DNA from: Roseobacter litoralis Och 149
GTDB taxonomy: Bacteria; Pseudomonadota; Alphaproteobacteria; Rhodobacterales; Rhodobacteraceae
NCBI RefSeq assembly: GCF_000154785.2
Contig: NC_015730.1
Location: 496,001-560,000, forward strand
Reading direction: 5' to 3'
DNA length: 64,000 nt
The notes beneath the pieces were generated by a model, which saw nothing but the letters and a program-made list of their open reading frames with translations, was not told the DNA's origin and made no database searches. Position 1 is the stretch's first letter. Every line of letters starts with the position of its first letter. This document shows positions 8,671 through 17,791 of the stretch, one piece after another. The translations under genes were made by a program, and so were the position numbers.

Positions 8671-9719
8671 GCCGCGTTGAGCCAGCGGTCGCGATCCGTG
8701 CCACAGGCCTCTGCCACGGATGCAAACCCGTCGCGTGCAAGCAGATCATCAAGGTCGCGGACGATGTCGCCAACCAGCGACAGCCCGCCATAAACCAACC
8801 CAGTATATAGCTGCACCGCAGTGGCACCGGCGCGGATTTTGGCGTAGGCCTGCGCGCCACTTGCAACACCGCCGACACCGATCAGTGGCAAGGTTGTTGC
8901 TGCGGAAAGCTGTGCGAGCACGCGCGTTGATTTCTCAAAAAGGGGCTGGCCAGACAACCCACCCGCCTGCGTTTTATGGGGCCCATGCAACCCATCGCGA
9001 TCCAACGTGGTGTTGGTTGCGATGATCGCATCCACGCCCGCGTTCTGCGCAACGGTGGCAATATCGCGGATCTCGGGCAGGGTCAGGTCCGGCGCGATTT
9101 TCAGAAACACCGGAATGTCGCCCCGCACGTCCATCACGCCTTCAAGCAGCGCGGCAAGGGCGGCGGGCCCTTGCAGGTCGCGCAGTTTCTCGGTGTTGGG
9201 AGAGGATACATTGACCGTCGCGAAAGACACATGCGCTTTGAAGCGCTGCATCACAACGGCGAAATCGGCGGCGCGGTCCTCGCTGGTCTTGTTCGCGCCG
9301 AGATTGATGCCGACGGGCACAGCGCATTCTGCGTTTGTCAGTCGCCCGGCGATGGCGTCCATCCCATCGTTGTTGAACCCAAAGCGGTTGATGGCGGCGG
9401 CGTCTTGCTTGAGGCGGAAGAGGCGTGGCTTTGGGTTGCCGGGTTGGGGCAGGGGCGTGGCCGCGCCCACCTCAATGAACCCGAAACCAGCCTTGCCAAG
9501 CGGGCAAACGGCTTGGGCATTCTTGTCAAAGCCCGCCGCCAGCCCGACCGGATTTGCCAGATCCATGCCTGCCAAGCGCACGCGCAGACGGTCCGATGTG
9601 ATCGGCCCCGGCTGACTGGCAAGCCCCGCATTGAGCGCTGCAAGGGCAAGGCCGTGCGCCCTTTCCGGGTCCATGTTCTGCAAAACCGCAAGGCCTGCCT
9701 TTTCGGCGAGCCGTTTCAT
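8667..9719 (-). CDS. pyrD: Dihydroorotate dehydrogenase, quinone-dependent (class 2)
   Basis: 350 residues. It oxidises dihydroorotate to orotate at the inner membrane, giving electrons to quinone. The N-terminal helix ([25 protein letters not shown]) is the class 2 membrane anchor. [14 protein letters not shown] begins the barrel, [14 protein letters not shown] holds the catalytic serine of class 2 enzymes, and [12 protein letters not shown] and [19 protein letters not shown] bind FMN. Its start overlaps the end of the DUF952 gene by four bases, so the two are one operon. Confidence 0.97.
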   Translation of the reverse strand: MKRLAEKAGLAVLQNMDPERAHGLALAALNAGLASQPGPITSDRLRVRLAGMDLANPVGLAAGFDKNAQAVCPLGKAGFGFIEVGAATPLPQPGNPKPRLFRLKQDAAAINRFGFNNDGMDAIAGRLTNAECAVPVGINLGANKTSEDRAADFAVVMQRFKAHVSFATVNVSSPNTEKLRDLQGPAALAALLEGVMDVRGDIPVFLKIAPDLTLPEIRDIATVAQNAGVDAIIATNTTLDRDGLHGPHKTQAGGLSGQPLFEKSTRVLAQLSAATTLPLIGVGGVASGAQAYAKIRAGATAVQLYTGLVYGGLSLVGDIVRDLDDLLARDGFASVAEACGTDRDRWLNAA

Positions 9720-10066
9720 GCGCAGGCCTCGTCCAGCCCGGCTGGAAACTGGTGCACGCCATCCACGAGGGGCAACGGCACCGCCCAGAGGACATCACCA
9801 AGGCGCAGCTTGCGGTATAGATGCGGGAACCGCTGATCGCCCCGCGACACCTCCCATTTCAGGTCGGCGCCCAATTTTTCAGCATCCACCGCCAATAGGT
9901 ACAAATCCGACGCACCCGCGAAGTGTTTCACGGCTGTTTCCCCTGCCTGTTGCGCGGTCGAGAAATGCACATATCCATCCGCGATATCTATGGGCGCGCC
10001 AGCGGTTTCGCCCGCGTTTTGCAGCGCTTCCCATTCAGAGGCGCGGAATATTTTCAAAATGATCAT
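9716..10066 (-). CDS. DUF952 family protein
   Basis: 116 residues from ATG 10066. The sequence [15 protein letters not shown], then [20 protein letters not shown] and [16 protein letters not shown], match the small uncharacterised DUF952 family, whose conserved His, Ser and Arg residues suggest a phosphate- or nucleotide-binding pocket (ADP-ribosyltransferase-like fold, an inference from family knowledge). It is often found beside pyrD in alphaproteobacteria. It overlaps pyrD by four bases. Its biochemical role is unknown. Confidence 0.88.
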   Translation of the reverse strand: MIILKIFRASEWEALQNAGETAGAPIDIADGYVHFSTAQQAGETAVKHFAGASDLYLLAVDAEKLGADLKWEVSRGDQRFPHLYRKLRLGDVLWAVPLPLVDGVHQFPAGLDEACA

Positions 10067-10187
10067 ATGCGCCTGATGCCCCGGCACTGGCGCGCGGTCA
10101 AGACCATGCGCACACCCGCGCCGATTGACCCTTTGACACGTCGCGGCCTGCAGGTCACGATGTGGCAAATGTCCATCTAGGGGGAAA

Positions 10188-11747
10188 ATGATGAAACGAT
10201 TCCTGAGTGCGACCGCTGCACTTGCCGTGACCACCGGTATGGCGGCGGCGGAATACAACCTGACCATTCTGCACACCAACGATTTCCACGCGCGGTTCGA
10301 GCCGATCAGTCGATTTGACAGCGGCTGCTCTGGCGAGGATGACGCCGAAGGGAAGTGCTTTGGTGGGTCTGCCCGCCTTGTGACGGCCATTGCGGATGCC
10401 AAAGCGCGCAGTGACAACGCGATCCTCGTGGATGGGGGCGACCAGTTTCAGGGCACGCTGTTCTACACCTATTACAAGGGCGCGCTTGCGGCCGAGATGA
10501 TGAACAAGATGGGCTATGACGCGATGACCGTGGGCAACCACGAATTCGATGACGGGCCCGAGGTTTTGCGCGGTTTTATCGATGCTGTGGACTTTCCTGT
10601 GCTGATGTCGAATGCGGATGTCACGCGCGAGCCGCTGCTGGCGGAAACGCTGCCCAAGTCTGTGGTGATCGAACGCGGCGGTGAGCGTCTGGGCCTGATC
10701 GGACTGACCCCACAGGACACGGACGAGCTGGCCTCGCCGGGGGATAACATCACCTTCTCCGATCCGGTGGCCGCCGTTCAGGAACAAGTTGACCTGCTGA
10801 CCGCGGACGGTGTGAACAAGATCATCGTGCTGAGCCATTCCGGCTATGGCGTGGATCAGCGCGTGGCCGCTGAAACAACCGGTGTTGACGTGATCGTCGG
10901 AGGGCATTCCAACAGCCTTTTGTCCAACACGAATGAAGACGCCGTTGGCCCTTACCCAACGATGGTTGGGGATACGGCGATCGTGCAGGCCTATGCCTAT
11001 GGCAAGTTTCTGGGCGAATTGAATGTGACCTTTGATGACGCAGGTGCTGTAATTAGTGCCGTTGGCGAGCCGCTGATCATGGATGCGACCGTGACAGCGG
11101 ATGAAGCGACTGTTGCGCGTATCGTCGAGGCAGCACTGCCATTGGATGAAATCAGAAACGCCGTTGTCGCCGATGCGGCGGGGGCGATTGTGGGGGAACG
11201 TGATGCCTGTCGCGCCCGCGAATGCGAAATGGGCAATCTGATCGCGGATGCCATGCTGGCCCGGGTGCAGGACCAGGGCATTGAGATCGCGTTGCAAAAC
11301 GGCGGCGGTATTCGTGCCAGCATCGACGCCGGTGAAGTGACCAAGGGTGAAGTGCTGACGGTGCTGCCGTTTCAGAACACGCTGAGCACCTTCAAGGTCA
11401 CCGGTGCCACGATCGTCGCGGCGCTTGAAAACGCGGTCAGCCAGCATGAAGAGGGCGCGGGTCGTTTCCTGCAGGTGGCGGGGATCAGCTATGCCTTTGA
11501 CGTGTCACAGCCCGCAGGCAGCCGGATCAGCGACGTGATGGTGGGCGGTGCGCCGATTGATCTGGAAAAACTCTATGGCGTGGTTTCAAACGATTATGTG
11601 CGCAATGGCGGCGACGGGTTTGATATGTTCAAGACCGCGCAGGAGGCCTATGATTTCGGCCCCGACCTTGCGGATGTCACGGCGGAATACATGGCGGCGA
11701 ACGCCCCCTACACGCCCTATCTGGACGGTCGCATTACGGCCAAGTAA
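10188..11747 (+). CDS. Periplasmic bifunctional metallophosphatase/5'-nucleotidase
   Basis: 519 residues. Residues 1-21 form a signal peptide (MMKRFLSATAALAVTTGMAAA), so it is exported. The calcineurin-like domain has the two-metal ligands in LHTNDFHARF (Asp32, His34), DGGDQFQGT, GNHEFDDG and GGHSNSL. The C-terminal nucleotidase domain carries ALQNGGGIRASIDAGEVTKG and NDYVRNGGDGFDMF, which bind the nucleoside. It hydrolyses extracellular nucleotides to nucleoside and phosphate. A ribosome site AGGGGGAAA precedes ATG 10188. A hairpin at 11773-11799 may end the transcript. Confidence 0.95.
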   Translation: MMKRFLSATAALAVTTGMAAAEYNLTILHTNDFHARFEPISRFDSGCSGEDDAEGKCFGGSARLVTAIADAKARSDNAILVDGGDQFQGTLFYTYYKGALAAEMMNKMGYDAMTVGNHEFDDGPEVLRGFIDAVDFPVLMSNADVTREPLLAETLPKSVVIERGGERLGLIGLTPQDTDELASPGDNITFSDPVAAVQEQVDLLTADGVNKIIVLSHSGYGVDQRVAAETTGVDVIVGGHSNSLLSNTNEDAVGPYPTMVGDTAIVQAYAYGKFLGELNVTFDDAGAVISAVGEPLIMDATVTADEATVARIVEAALPLDEIRNAVVADAAGAIVGERDACRARECEMGNLIADAMLARVQDQGIEIALQNGGGIRASIDAGEVTKGEVLTVLPFQNTLSTFKVTGATIVAALENAVSQHEEGAGRFLQVAGISYAFDVSQPAGSRISDVMVGGAPIDLEKLYGVVSNDYVRNGGDGFDMFKTAQEAYDFGPDLADVTAEYMAANAPYTPYLDGRITAK

Positions 11748-11772
11748 CCCACGCCGTTGCCCGAATTGATTC

Positions 11773-11799
11773 ATGCGCCCGGGTATTTCTCGGGCGTAT
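11773..11799 (+). terminator. Hairpin after the 5'-nucleotidase gene
   Basis: A nine-pair stem (ATGCGCCCG with CGGGCGTAT, one G-U pair) closes a nine-base loop, 25 bases after the nucleotidase stop. It is followed by GCCTTTGC rather than a clear T-run, so termination would be weak. Confidence 0.4.
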
Positions 11800-11850
11800 G
11801 CCTTTGCAACTCAACCCATATTGACCCAAACCGCGCGACAGGTAGCACGC

Positions 11851-12516
11851 ATGTGTGGACGTTTTTCCATTACCCTTCCCACTGACGCGATGGCGCAATT
11901 GTTCGACGCACAGCCGGACAATGATCTGCCGGATGTGCCCAATTACAACGTTTGTCCGACCAACAATATCCACGTCATCACGGGCGGTGATGCGGGGCAA
12001 AGGCGGCTGACGTCCATGCGTTGGGGGTTTTTGCCGCATTGGTACAAGAAAACCAACGATGGCCCGCTGCTGATCAACGCGCGTGCCGAGACGATTGCAG
12101 AAAAACCTGCATTTCGTGAGGCTGTGCGTCAGCGGCGCGCATTGGTTGTCACCACCGGTTTTTATGAGTGGACCAAGACAGAGGACGGTGCCCGCGACCC
12201 TTGGTTCATGACCCCATCGGGGGGTGGCGCCTGTGTCATGGCGGCGGTCTGGCAAAACTGGACTGGCCCGGACGGAGAGGCACTGCGCAGTGTGGCGTTG
12301 GTAACGACTGCGGCCAATCAAACGATGGCGCGTATTCATCATCGGATGCCGGTGATCCTTGAGCCCGAGGATTGGCCGCTATGGCTCGGTGAAGCGGGTC
12401 ACGGTGCCGCAACCCTGATGCGGGCGGCACCTGACGATGCGCTGGAGGTTTTTCGTGTCGATCGCGCGGTCAATTCCAACCGTGCGTCCGGGCCACAACT
12501 GATCGCGCCGATCTAG
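11851..12516 (+). CDS. SRAP domain protein (YedK/HMCES type), abasic-site shield
   Basis: 221 residues. The start is fixed at ATG 11851 because the family requires Cys at position 2 after Met removal (MCGRFSITLP). That cysteine forms a thiazolidine link to abasic sites in single-stranded DNA. The other catalytic residues are visible: Asn76 in INARAET, Glu106 in TGFYEW and a His in HHRMPVIL. It is autoproteolytic in the family. The role is protection of abasic sites at replication forks in the cytoplasm. It stands alone between the nucleotidase and a LysR gene. Confidence 0.94.
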   Translation: MCGRFSITLPTDAMAQLFDAQPDNDLPDVPNYNVCPTNNIHVITGGDAGQRRLTSMRWGFLPHWYKKTNDGPLLINARAETIAEKPAFREAVRQRRALVVTTGFYEWTKTEDGARDPWFMTPSGGGACVMAAVWQNWTGPDGEALRSVALVTTAANQTMARIHHRMPVILEPEDWPLWLGEAGHGAATLMRAAPDDALEVFRVDRAVNSNRASGPQLIAPI

Positions 12517-12792
12517 CTGATACCAATCCGCCTTTGAACCATCGGTTCCGGCTGTATCCTTTGGCACACCGCTGAGTGGGACGTCGCAAGGGGTCACTAA
12601 AAACGCGTGAACTGGTTAAACAATCAAACACCCTCGATCCGTCCCACCCAAGGAGTGGACATCCAGTGCATAAAGGCGAATTGCGACAGAAACGCGCCGC
12701 GACCATGGCGTGCTGGCGTCATTGTCAAACCGCTGCCGTTTCCGCGCGAAAAATTCATCTTCATGCAGGTGTCCAAAGTGATCGGATATGAC
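12517..12792. other. Intergenic stretch without a recognised gene
   Basis: 276 bases between the SRAP gene and the end of the LysR gene. The 8-bp inverted repeat GTGGGACG (12576-12583) and CGTCCCAC (12640-12647) is 56 bases apart. A GTG-initiated frame of 63 codons from 12607 has no ribosome site or family likeness and is not called. Confidence 0.5.
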
Positions 12793-13695
12793 CTATGAAC
12801 GGGCTTGCTTGCGCAGCCAGGTGCGGAAAGACGTCAAACTATGGCTTTCTTCGCGGTCTCTTGGCCACACGAGGAAATAACTGCCGATGCTCTGATTGGT
12901 ATGTGGCGAGGCCAGAACCAACTGGCCGCTGTTCAGGAAGGGGTCCGCGACAAAGGTCGGCAGCAGCGCGACCCCTAATCCATGCACGGCCGCCTGCGCC
13001 ATGGTGGAAAATTGATCAAAAACCATGCCCGGGGGCAGTGAGGCGTCAATATCGAGTGAGCGCAACCACCGCACCCAACCGCGTGGGCGGGTTTCCAGAT
13101 GCATCAGGTCATGGGACAGAATACCGCGCGGATCGCTCAGCGGCGTTGCAATCAGAGAGGGCGCGCATACCGCCACCACGGTCTCTGGCATGAGCGGCAG
13201 GTAGTCCGTTGCTGGCCAGTCTTCGCGCCCGAAATGGATGGCGGCATCAAAATGCGTATCCCGAAAGTCAAACGGGGCCAGCCGGGTGGACAGATTGACG
13301 GTGACCTCCGGGTGGGTCTGGGCGAAGTCCTGCAGCCGGGGTGCCAGCCAATGCATGCCGAAAGCGGGTAGGATCGACAGGTTGAGCGCCCCACCGCGCG
13401 CATCCGTCCGCACGGCAACAGAAGCGCGGGTCAGATGTTGCAGGATTGTGCGGACCTCTTTCACATAAGCCGCACCGCGGGCCGTCAGCACCAATTGCCG
13501 TCCGCGCCGTTCAAAGAGTTCGATACCCAATTGCCCTTCAAGGGCTTTGAGTTGCCGGCTCACAGCGCTTTGGGTCAGCGACAATTCTGCCGCCGCGTCG
13601 GTTGCGCTGCCCAAACGCGCGACCGCTTCGAAACAGGTCAGCGCGTTGGTAGAGGGGAGAAATCGGCGCGCAGGTTGCATATGAGTTATTCTCAT
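12793..13695 (-). CDS. LysR family transcriptional regulator, divergent from gcdH
   Basis: 300 residues from ATG 13695; an ATG five codons in is also possible. The winged HTH covers residues 15-75 (STNALTCFEAVARLGSATDAA, SQSAVSRQLKALEGQLG-like helix), followed by a periplasmic-binding-like effector domain (ALLPTFVADPFLNSGQLVL). The sequence belongs to the GcvA-like LysR group. It is divergent from glutaryl-CoA dehydrogenase with 92 bases between the starts, the classic LysR arrangement, so it likely controls that gene in response to a lysine or glutarate catabolite. Confidence 0.92.
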   Translation of the reverse strand: MRITHMQPARRFLPSTNALTCFEAVARLGSATDAAAELSLTQSAVSRQLKALEGQLGIELFERRGRQLVLTARGAAYVKEVRTILQHLTRASVAVRTDARGGALNLSILPAFGMHWLAPRLQDFAQTHPEVTVNLSTRLAPFDFRDTHFDAAIHFGREDWPATDYLPLMPETVVAVCAPSLIATPLSDPRGILSHDLMHLETRPRGWVRWLRSLDIDASLPPGMVFDQFSTMAQAAVHGLGVALLPTFVADPFLNSGQLVLASPHTNQSIGSYFLVWPRDREESHSLTSFRTWLRKQARS

Positions 13696-13787
13696 GGATA
13701 ACAGAACAAAGCCTCGTTAGCCTTTTGGTCCGTAACTTGCAATAATGCACCCAAGCAAACGCCGGCATGACGCCGAAAGGAAAACCG

Positions 13788-15011
13788 ATGAACGTTGAAA
13801 CCCCGATACTGAAAGCCAAAGATGCCCCTGATCTGGCCGGATTTGACTGGTCTGACCCTTTCCGCATGACCGATCAGCTGCACGAAGATGAGCGGATGAT
13901 TCAGGAAAGCGCTGCGGCCTATGCGCAGGAAAAGCTGCAGACGCGTGTGATCGACGCCTATGAGAACGAAACAGTTGCGCCTGAGATTTTCAAGGAAATG
14001 GGCGATATGGGGCTCCTTGGGATCACGCTCCCCGAAGAGTACGGGGGTTTGGGTGGCTCCTATGTGGCCTACGGTCTTGTCGCGCGCGAGATTGAGCGGG
14101 TCGATTCGGGGTATCGGTCGATGATGTCCGTGCAATCCTCTTTGGTGATCTATCCGATTTACGCATATGGCACTGAGGCACAGCGTCAGAAATACCTTCC
14201 CAAGCTGTGTTCGGGCGAATCGATTGGCTGTTTTGGCCTGACAGAGCCGGACGCTGGGTCTGACCCCGCCGGGATGAAGACGCGCGCCGAAAAGACACCA
14301 ACCGGGTACAAGTTGACCGGGTCGAAAATGTGGATTTCGAATTCACCGATCGCCGACGTTTTCGTGATCTGGGCGAAGTCTGAAGCGCATGGTGGCAAAA
14401 TTCGCGGCTTCGTTCTTGAAAAGGGCATGACCGGGCTGTCCGCACCCAAGGTGGGTAACAAACTGAGCCTGCGCGCCTCGGTCACCGGCGAAATCGTGAT
14501 GGATGGTGTTGAAGTTGGCGAAGACGCACTGTTGCCGAATGTGCAGGGTCTGAAGGGTCCGTTCGGGTGCCTGAACCGCGCACGGTACGGCATCAGCTGG
14601 GGTGTCATGGGTGCTGCGGAATTCTGCTGGCATGCGGCGCGGCAATACGGCCTGGACCGTCACCAGTTCGGCAAGCCGCTCGCGGGCACGCAGTTGTTCC
14701 AGAAAAAGCTGGCGGATATGCAGACCGAAATCGCACTTGGCTTGCAGGGCTCTTTGCAGGTGGGGCGTTTGATGGACAGCGCGCAGGCGGCCCCTGAAAT
14801 GATCAGCATCATGAAGCGCAACAATTGCGGTAAGGCGCTGGATGTCGCGCGCATGTCCCGTGACATGCATGGCGGAAATGGCATCAGCGGAGAGTTTCAG
14901 GTCATCCGCCACATGATGAACCTTGAGACCGTCAATACCTATGAGGGCACACATGACATTCATGCGCTGATCCTTGGGCGTGCCCAAACGGGTGTGCAGG
15001 CGTTCTTCTAG
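13788..15011 (+). CDS. gcdH: Glutaryl-CoA dehydrogenase
   Basis: 407 residues from ATG 13788 behind AAAGGA. It converts glutaryl-CoA to crotonyl-CoA and CO2 in lysine and tryptophan degradation, using FAD and ETF. Diagnostic features are [22 protein letters not shown] in the N-terminal domain, [19 protein letters not shown] for FAD, a substrate-binding Arg in the [12 protein letters not shown] region, and the catalytic Glu in [16 protein letters not shown]. These read like human and bacterial GCDH throughout. It is monocistronic, with a LysR gene divergent. Confidence 0.96.
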   Translation: MNVETPILKAKDAPDLAGFDWSDPFRMTDQLHEDERMIQESAAAYAQEKLQTRVIDAYENETVAPEIFKEMGDMGLLGITLPEEYGGLGGSYVAYGLVAREIERVDSGYRSMMSVQSSLVIYPIYAYGTEAQRQKYLPKLCSGESIGCFGLTEPDAGSDPAGMKTRAEKTPTGYKLTGSKMWISNSPIADVFVIWAKSEAHGGKIRGFVLEKGMTGLSAPKVGNKLSLRASVTGEIVMDGVEVGEDALLPNVQGLKGPFGCLNRARYGISWGVMGAAEFCWHAARQYGLDRHQFGKPLAGTQLFQKKLADMQTEIALGLQGSLQVGRLMDSAQAAPEMISIMKRNNCGKALDVARMSRDMHGGNGISGEFQVIRHMMNLETVNTYEGTHDIHALILGRAQTGVQAFF

Positions 15012-15083
15012 ACATAACGGCGCTTGGTTCGTCTGATTTGACGGCAGCCAAGGCGCATTGATTCGCCTATTGCGAGTGCTTGG

Positions 15084-15109
15084 ATGCCGTTCACCGGGGT
15101 GAGCGGCAT
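15084..15109 (+). terminator. Hairpin downstream of gcdH
   Basis: ATGCCGTTCACC pairs with GGTGAGCGGCAT (twelve pairs, one of them U-G) around a two-base loop. No T-run follows, so it is either an mRNA 3'-end stabiliser or a Rho-assisted stop for gcdH. Confidence 0.4.
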
Positions 15110-15212
15110 CAGCATTTCTGTGACCTGCTTTTACAAACGGTCGCCACGCGCAAGCGGAAGTTTCATGGGTAACAGTCTATAAAACAAGCAGGAAATTCAT
15201 TTCTAGCTTGGA

Positions 15213-15230
15213 TTTGCACACGTGTGCAAA
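15213..15230. promoter_or_regulatory. Perfect 18-bp palindrome, likely LacI-family operator
   Basis: TTTGCACACGTGTGCAAA is a perfect dyad with a central CG, the form typical of LacI-family operators. It lies 82 bases upstream of the ATG of the ABC ATPase gene, the first gene of the catabolic operon. The only LacI regulator in the window is encoded within that operon (23875-24891). The pairing of protein and site is an inference. Confidence 0.7.
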
Positions 15231-15311
15231 AAAGTCTTGCCAAAGATGGGGTCAGGTGGCTAGCGTCACAGAGCAGCCGGTTTCGGTTCGCGGCGTCATC
15301 AGGGGGACAAG

Positions 15312-16367
15312 ATGGCTGAGATACAACTGCGCAACGTAAACAAGCGGTGGGGAAGCTTTGTTGGCGTTGATAATTTCAACCTGACCATCGCCGATCAGGA
15401 GTTTCTGGTGCTCTTGGGCCCCTCGGGGTGTGGAAAGACCACAACCATGCGTATGATTGCCGGGCTCGAAGACGCGACGGAGGGCGACATCGTGATTGAC
15501 GGGCAGGTGGTGAATGACCTTGACCCGAAAGACCGTGATGTCGCCATGGTGTTCCAGTCCTACGGGCTTTACCCGAACATGAACGTTTATGAGAACATCC
15601 GCTTCCCGCTGAAGGTGCGCAAGGTCCCCGAGGGGGAGCATGATGAACGCGTGCGCCGCGCCTCTGCCATGGTGGAACTGGACGATTTCCTGCACCGCAA
15701 GCCCGCTGAGCTGTCGGGGGGTCAGCGGCAGCGCGTGGCCCTTGCACGCGCGATTGTCCGGGAACCGAATGTGTTCCTGATGGATGAGCCGCTGTCCAAT
15801 CTGGATGCGAAACTCAGGGTATCGACGCGGGCGCAGATCAAGAACCTCAGCCACGAGTTGAAGGTGACGACCGTCTACGTCACCCATGATCAGATCGAGG
15901 CGATGACGCTGGCGGACCGTGTCGTCGTGATGAAGCAGGGCAAGGTGCAGCAGGTCGGCACGCCGACGGAGATCTATGACAATCCGGCCAATACCTTTGT
16001 GGCCAGTTTCATCGGCAGCCCCGCCATGAACCTGATGGACGGCGAGATGACCGGCGGCACCTTTGTGGGCGCGCATGTGGAGATCAGCGGTCTGCCCGGT
16101 CCAGATGGCCCTGCGACACTGGGGTTCCGCGCAGAAGATGCGACTTTGTCCGAGGATGGGTCAGGTCAGATCACAGCGCCGATTTACACGATTGAACTGC
16201 TGGGGGATGCGACGATGCTCACCGTTCGGGCAGGCGGTCAGCTTGTTTCCGTCAAGGCGCACAAAGAGTTTCGGGCGCAGATTGGGGATATGATCTCCTT
16301 CATCGTGTCCCCGATCATTTGTCATTTGTTTGACAAAGAAACCGGGACGCGGCGCGCCGCATCCTGA
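15312..16367 (+). CDS. ABC transporter ATP-binding protein, sugar-importer type (MalK/UgpC-like)
   Basis: 351 residues behind AGGGGGACAAG. Walker A is GPSGCGKT (36-43), the signature LSGGQ is at 134-138, and Walker B FLMDE is at 155-159, followed by the switch VTHDQIEAMTLADR. About 110 C-terminal residues form the TOBE/OB domain typical of carbohydrate importers of the MalK group. It powers import by the binding protein and two permeases encoded next. It is the first gene after the palindromic operator. Confidence 0.95.
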   Translation: MAEIQLRNVNKRWGSFVGVDNFNLTIADQEFLVLLGPSGCGKTTTMRMIAGLEDATEGDIVIDGQVVNDLDPKDRDVAMVFQSYGLYPNMNVYENIRFPLKVRKVPEGEHDERVRRASAMVELDDFLHRKPAELSGGQRQRVALARAIVREPNVFLMDEPLSNLDAKLRVSTRAQIKNLSHELKVTTVYVTHDQIEAMTLADRVVVMKQGKVQQVGTPTEIYDNPANTFVASFIGSPAMNLMDGEMTGGTFVGAHVEISGLPGPDGPATLGFRAEDATLSEDGSGQITAPIYTIELLGDATMLTVRAGGQLVSVKAHKEFRAQIGDMISFIVSPIICHLFDKETGTRRAAS

Positions 16368-16448
16368 CGAAAACGTCCGATCAAGGACCAAATATAGGGT
16401 GCAGCCTTGCAAGATGCACCCAACGCAACCGCAACAGGGAGTTTGCAT

Positions 16449-17669
16449 ATGTTTTTGAAGAGAATTGCTTTGGCGGGTGCCATCTCGCTTTTGGGAAGCG
16501 CAGCATTTGCCGCCTGCTCATTCGAGAATGAGGTACCGATCAAGTCGCTGAGCGCTGGTTTTGAAGCATGGAAAGCCGTTACGGACGCGATGGCGGAATG
16601 CGGCAGTTTTCAGGCTGAACTGGATCAGGAATTTCGTACCAAGCAGCCCGCAGCCTTTGAGGCAAATCCAGCGCTTTATCAGATCGGGGGCGTGTCAAAC
16701 GGGACGATCACGCCACTTTTGAATTCAGGCACAATCCGTCCGCTGGACGATCTGGTGGCCAAATATGGCCAGAACCTCAGCCCGAACCAACTCATCCGCG
16801 TGAACGGGCAGATCATGGCGGTCGCCATGATGGTGAACACGCAGCACCTGATGTACCGCTCGGATATTCTGGCAGACCTTGGCATCGAGACGCCCACGTC
16901 TTGGGATGAGATCTATGCTGCGGCCGAAAAGATCAAGGCTGCCGGTGTTGTCGACTACCCTCTGGGTGCGACAATGAAATCGGGCTGGAACATCGCGCAG
17001 GAATTCGTGAACATGTATCCCGGCTTTGGCGGTGATTTCTTTAATGATGACAACACGGCCGCGGTAAACTCAGAAGCCGGACTCAAGGCTCTGGCAACCA
17101 TGGAAAAAGCGCTGGAATATACAGATCCCGAAGTTCTGGTCAGTGACAGCACCTATGTGCAGCAGCAATTCCAGCAAGGCAAGATCGCCATGGCCAACCT
17201 GTGGTCAAGCCGCGCCGGGGCGATGAATGACGCAGCCGAAAGCCAGGTGGTGGGCAAAGTGGCCATGGCCGCAGCGCCCGTCGCAATGGAAGGTGGGGCA
17301 CCCGCCACGACACTATGGTGGGATGGCATCGTTATCGCAAAAAACATCTCTGACGAAGAGGCGGATGCGGCGTTTCGCGTTGCGATGGAGGGCCTCGATG
17401 CAGAAACGGTGCAGGGTGCAAATGAAGCTGCAATCTGGCTGGTTCAAGGGTATGAACCGACAGAAATTGCTGCAGGTGCAATTGCCACAGCGAGTGCAAA
17501 TCCGGCACCCCCTGCATATCCATCCACAACACAAATGGGCCTGATGCACACGGCTCTGGGCAATGAGTTGCCCGCGTTTCTGACCGGCGAACGTGATGCA
17601 CAGGCGACGCTTGAAGCGATCGAGGAAGCCTACACGATCTCAGCCAGAGAAGCGAACGTACTGGAGTAA
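16449..17669 (+). CDS. ABC transporter substrate-binding protein, family 1 (sugar type)
   Basis: 406 residues from ATG 16449; an in-frame ATG at 16407 would place the signal peptide internally. Residues 1-23 form a cleavable signal (MFLKRIALAGAISLLGSAAFA). The mature protein has the two-lobed pattern of carbohydrate-binding proteins: QIGGVSNGTITPLLNSG, NTQHLMYRSDILADLGIETP TSWDE-type strand-helix, and LWWDGIVIAKN. Periplasmic; ligand unknown. A very stable hairpin follows the gene, as is common where the binding protein must outnumber the permeases. Confidence 0.93.
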   Translation: MFLKRIALAGAISLLGSAAFAACSFENEVPIKSLSAGFEAWKAVTDAMAECGSFQAELDQEFRTKQPAAFEANPALYQIGGVSNGTITPLLNSGTIRPLDDLVAKYGQNLSPNQLIRVNGQIMAVAMMVNTQHLMYRSDILADLGIETPTSWDEIYAAAEKIKAAGVVDYPLGATMKSGWNIAQEFVNMYPGFGGDFFNDDNTAAVNSEAGLKALATMEKALEYTDPEVLVSDSTYVQQQFQQGKIAMANLWSSRAGAMNDAAESQVVGKVAMAAAPVAMEGGAPATTLWWDGIVIAKNISDEEADAAFRVAMEGLDAETVQGANEAAIWLVQGYEPTEIAAGAIATASANPAPPAYPSTTQMGLMHTALGNELPAFLTGERDAQATLEAIEEAYTISAREANVLE

Positions 17670-17675
17670 TCCAAG

Positions 17676-17702
17676 GGCTGGCCGGGGGCGTCCCGGCCAG
17701 CC
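17676..17702 (+). terminator. Strong intra-operon hairpin after the binding-protein gene
   Basis: GGCTGGCCGGG pairs perfectly with CCCGGCCAGCC (eleven pairs) around a five-base loop, starting seven bases after the stop codon. No T-run follows. Such elements protect the 3' end of the upstream mRNA and limit read-through, giving more binding protein than permease. Confidence 0.65.
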
Positions 17703-17791
17703 GTCACGTCTTCAGTTTCATCAAGAGGAAAAACTCTGCTTGACGAAGCCGAACGAGCTGAAAGCCTGGGACCCGCAGCGAGGAAAATGCT

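Larger units (their letters stand above)
15012..15311. other. 300-base regulatory stretch upstream of the ABC operon
   Basis: No gene is seen. It holds a hairpin at 15084-15109 soon after gcdH and an 18-bp perfect palindrome at 15213-15230, both listed separately. The rest is lower in GC than the neighbours (15170-15245), as expected for a promoter region. Confidence 0.6.

Noticed and set aside
10155..11447. 430-codon open frame on the minus strand
   Set aside because: Antisense to the 5'-nucleotidase, whose signal peptide and metal motifs are intact; composition is His/Arg/Gln rich as expected for an antisense frame of a high-GC gene.
12607..12798. 63-codon GTG-initiated frame in the gap after the SRAP gene
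   Set aside because: No ribosome site, no family likeness and overlap with the end of the LysR gene.
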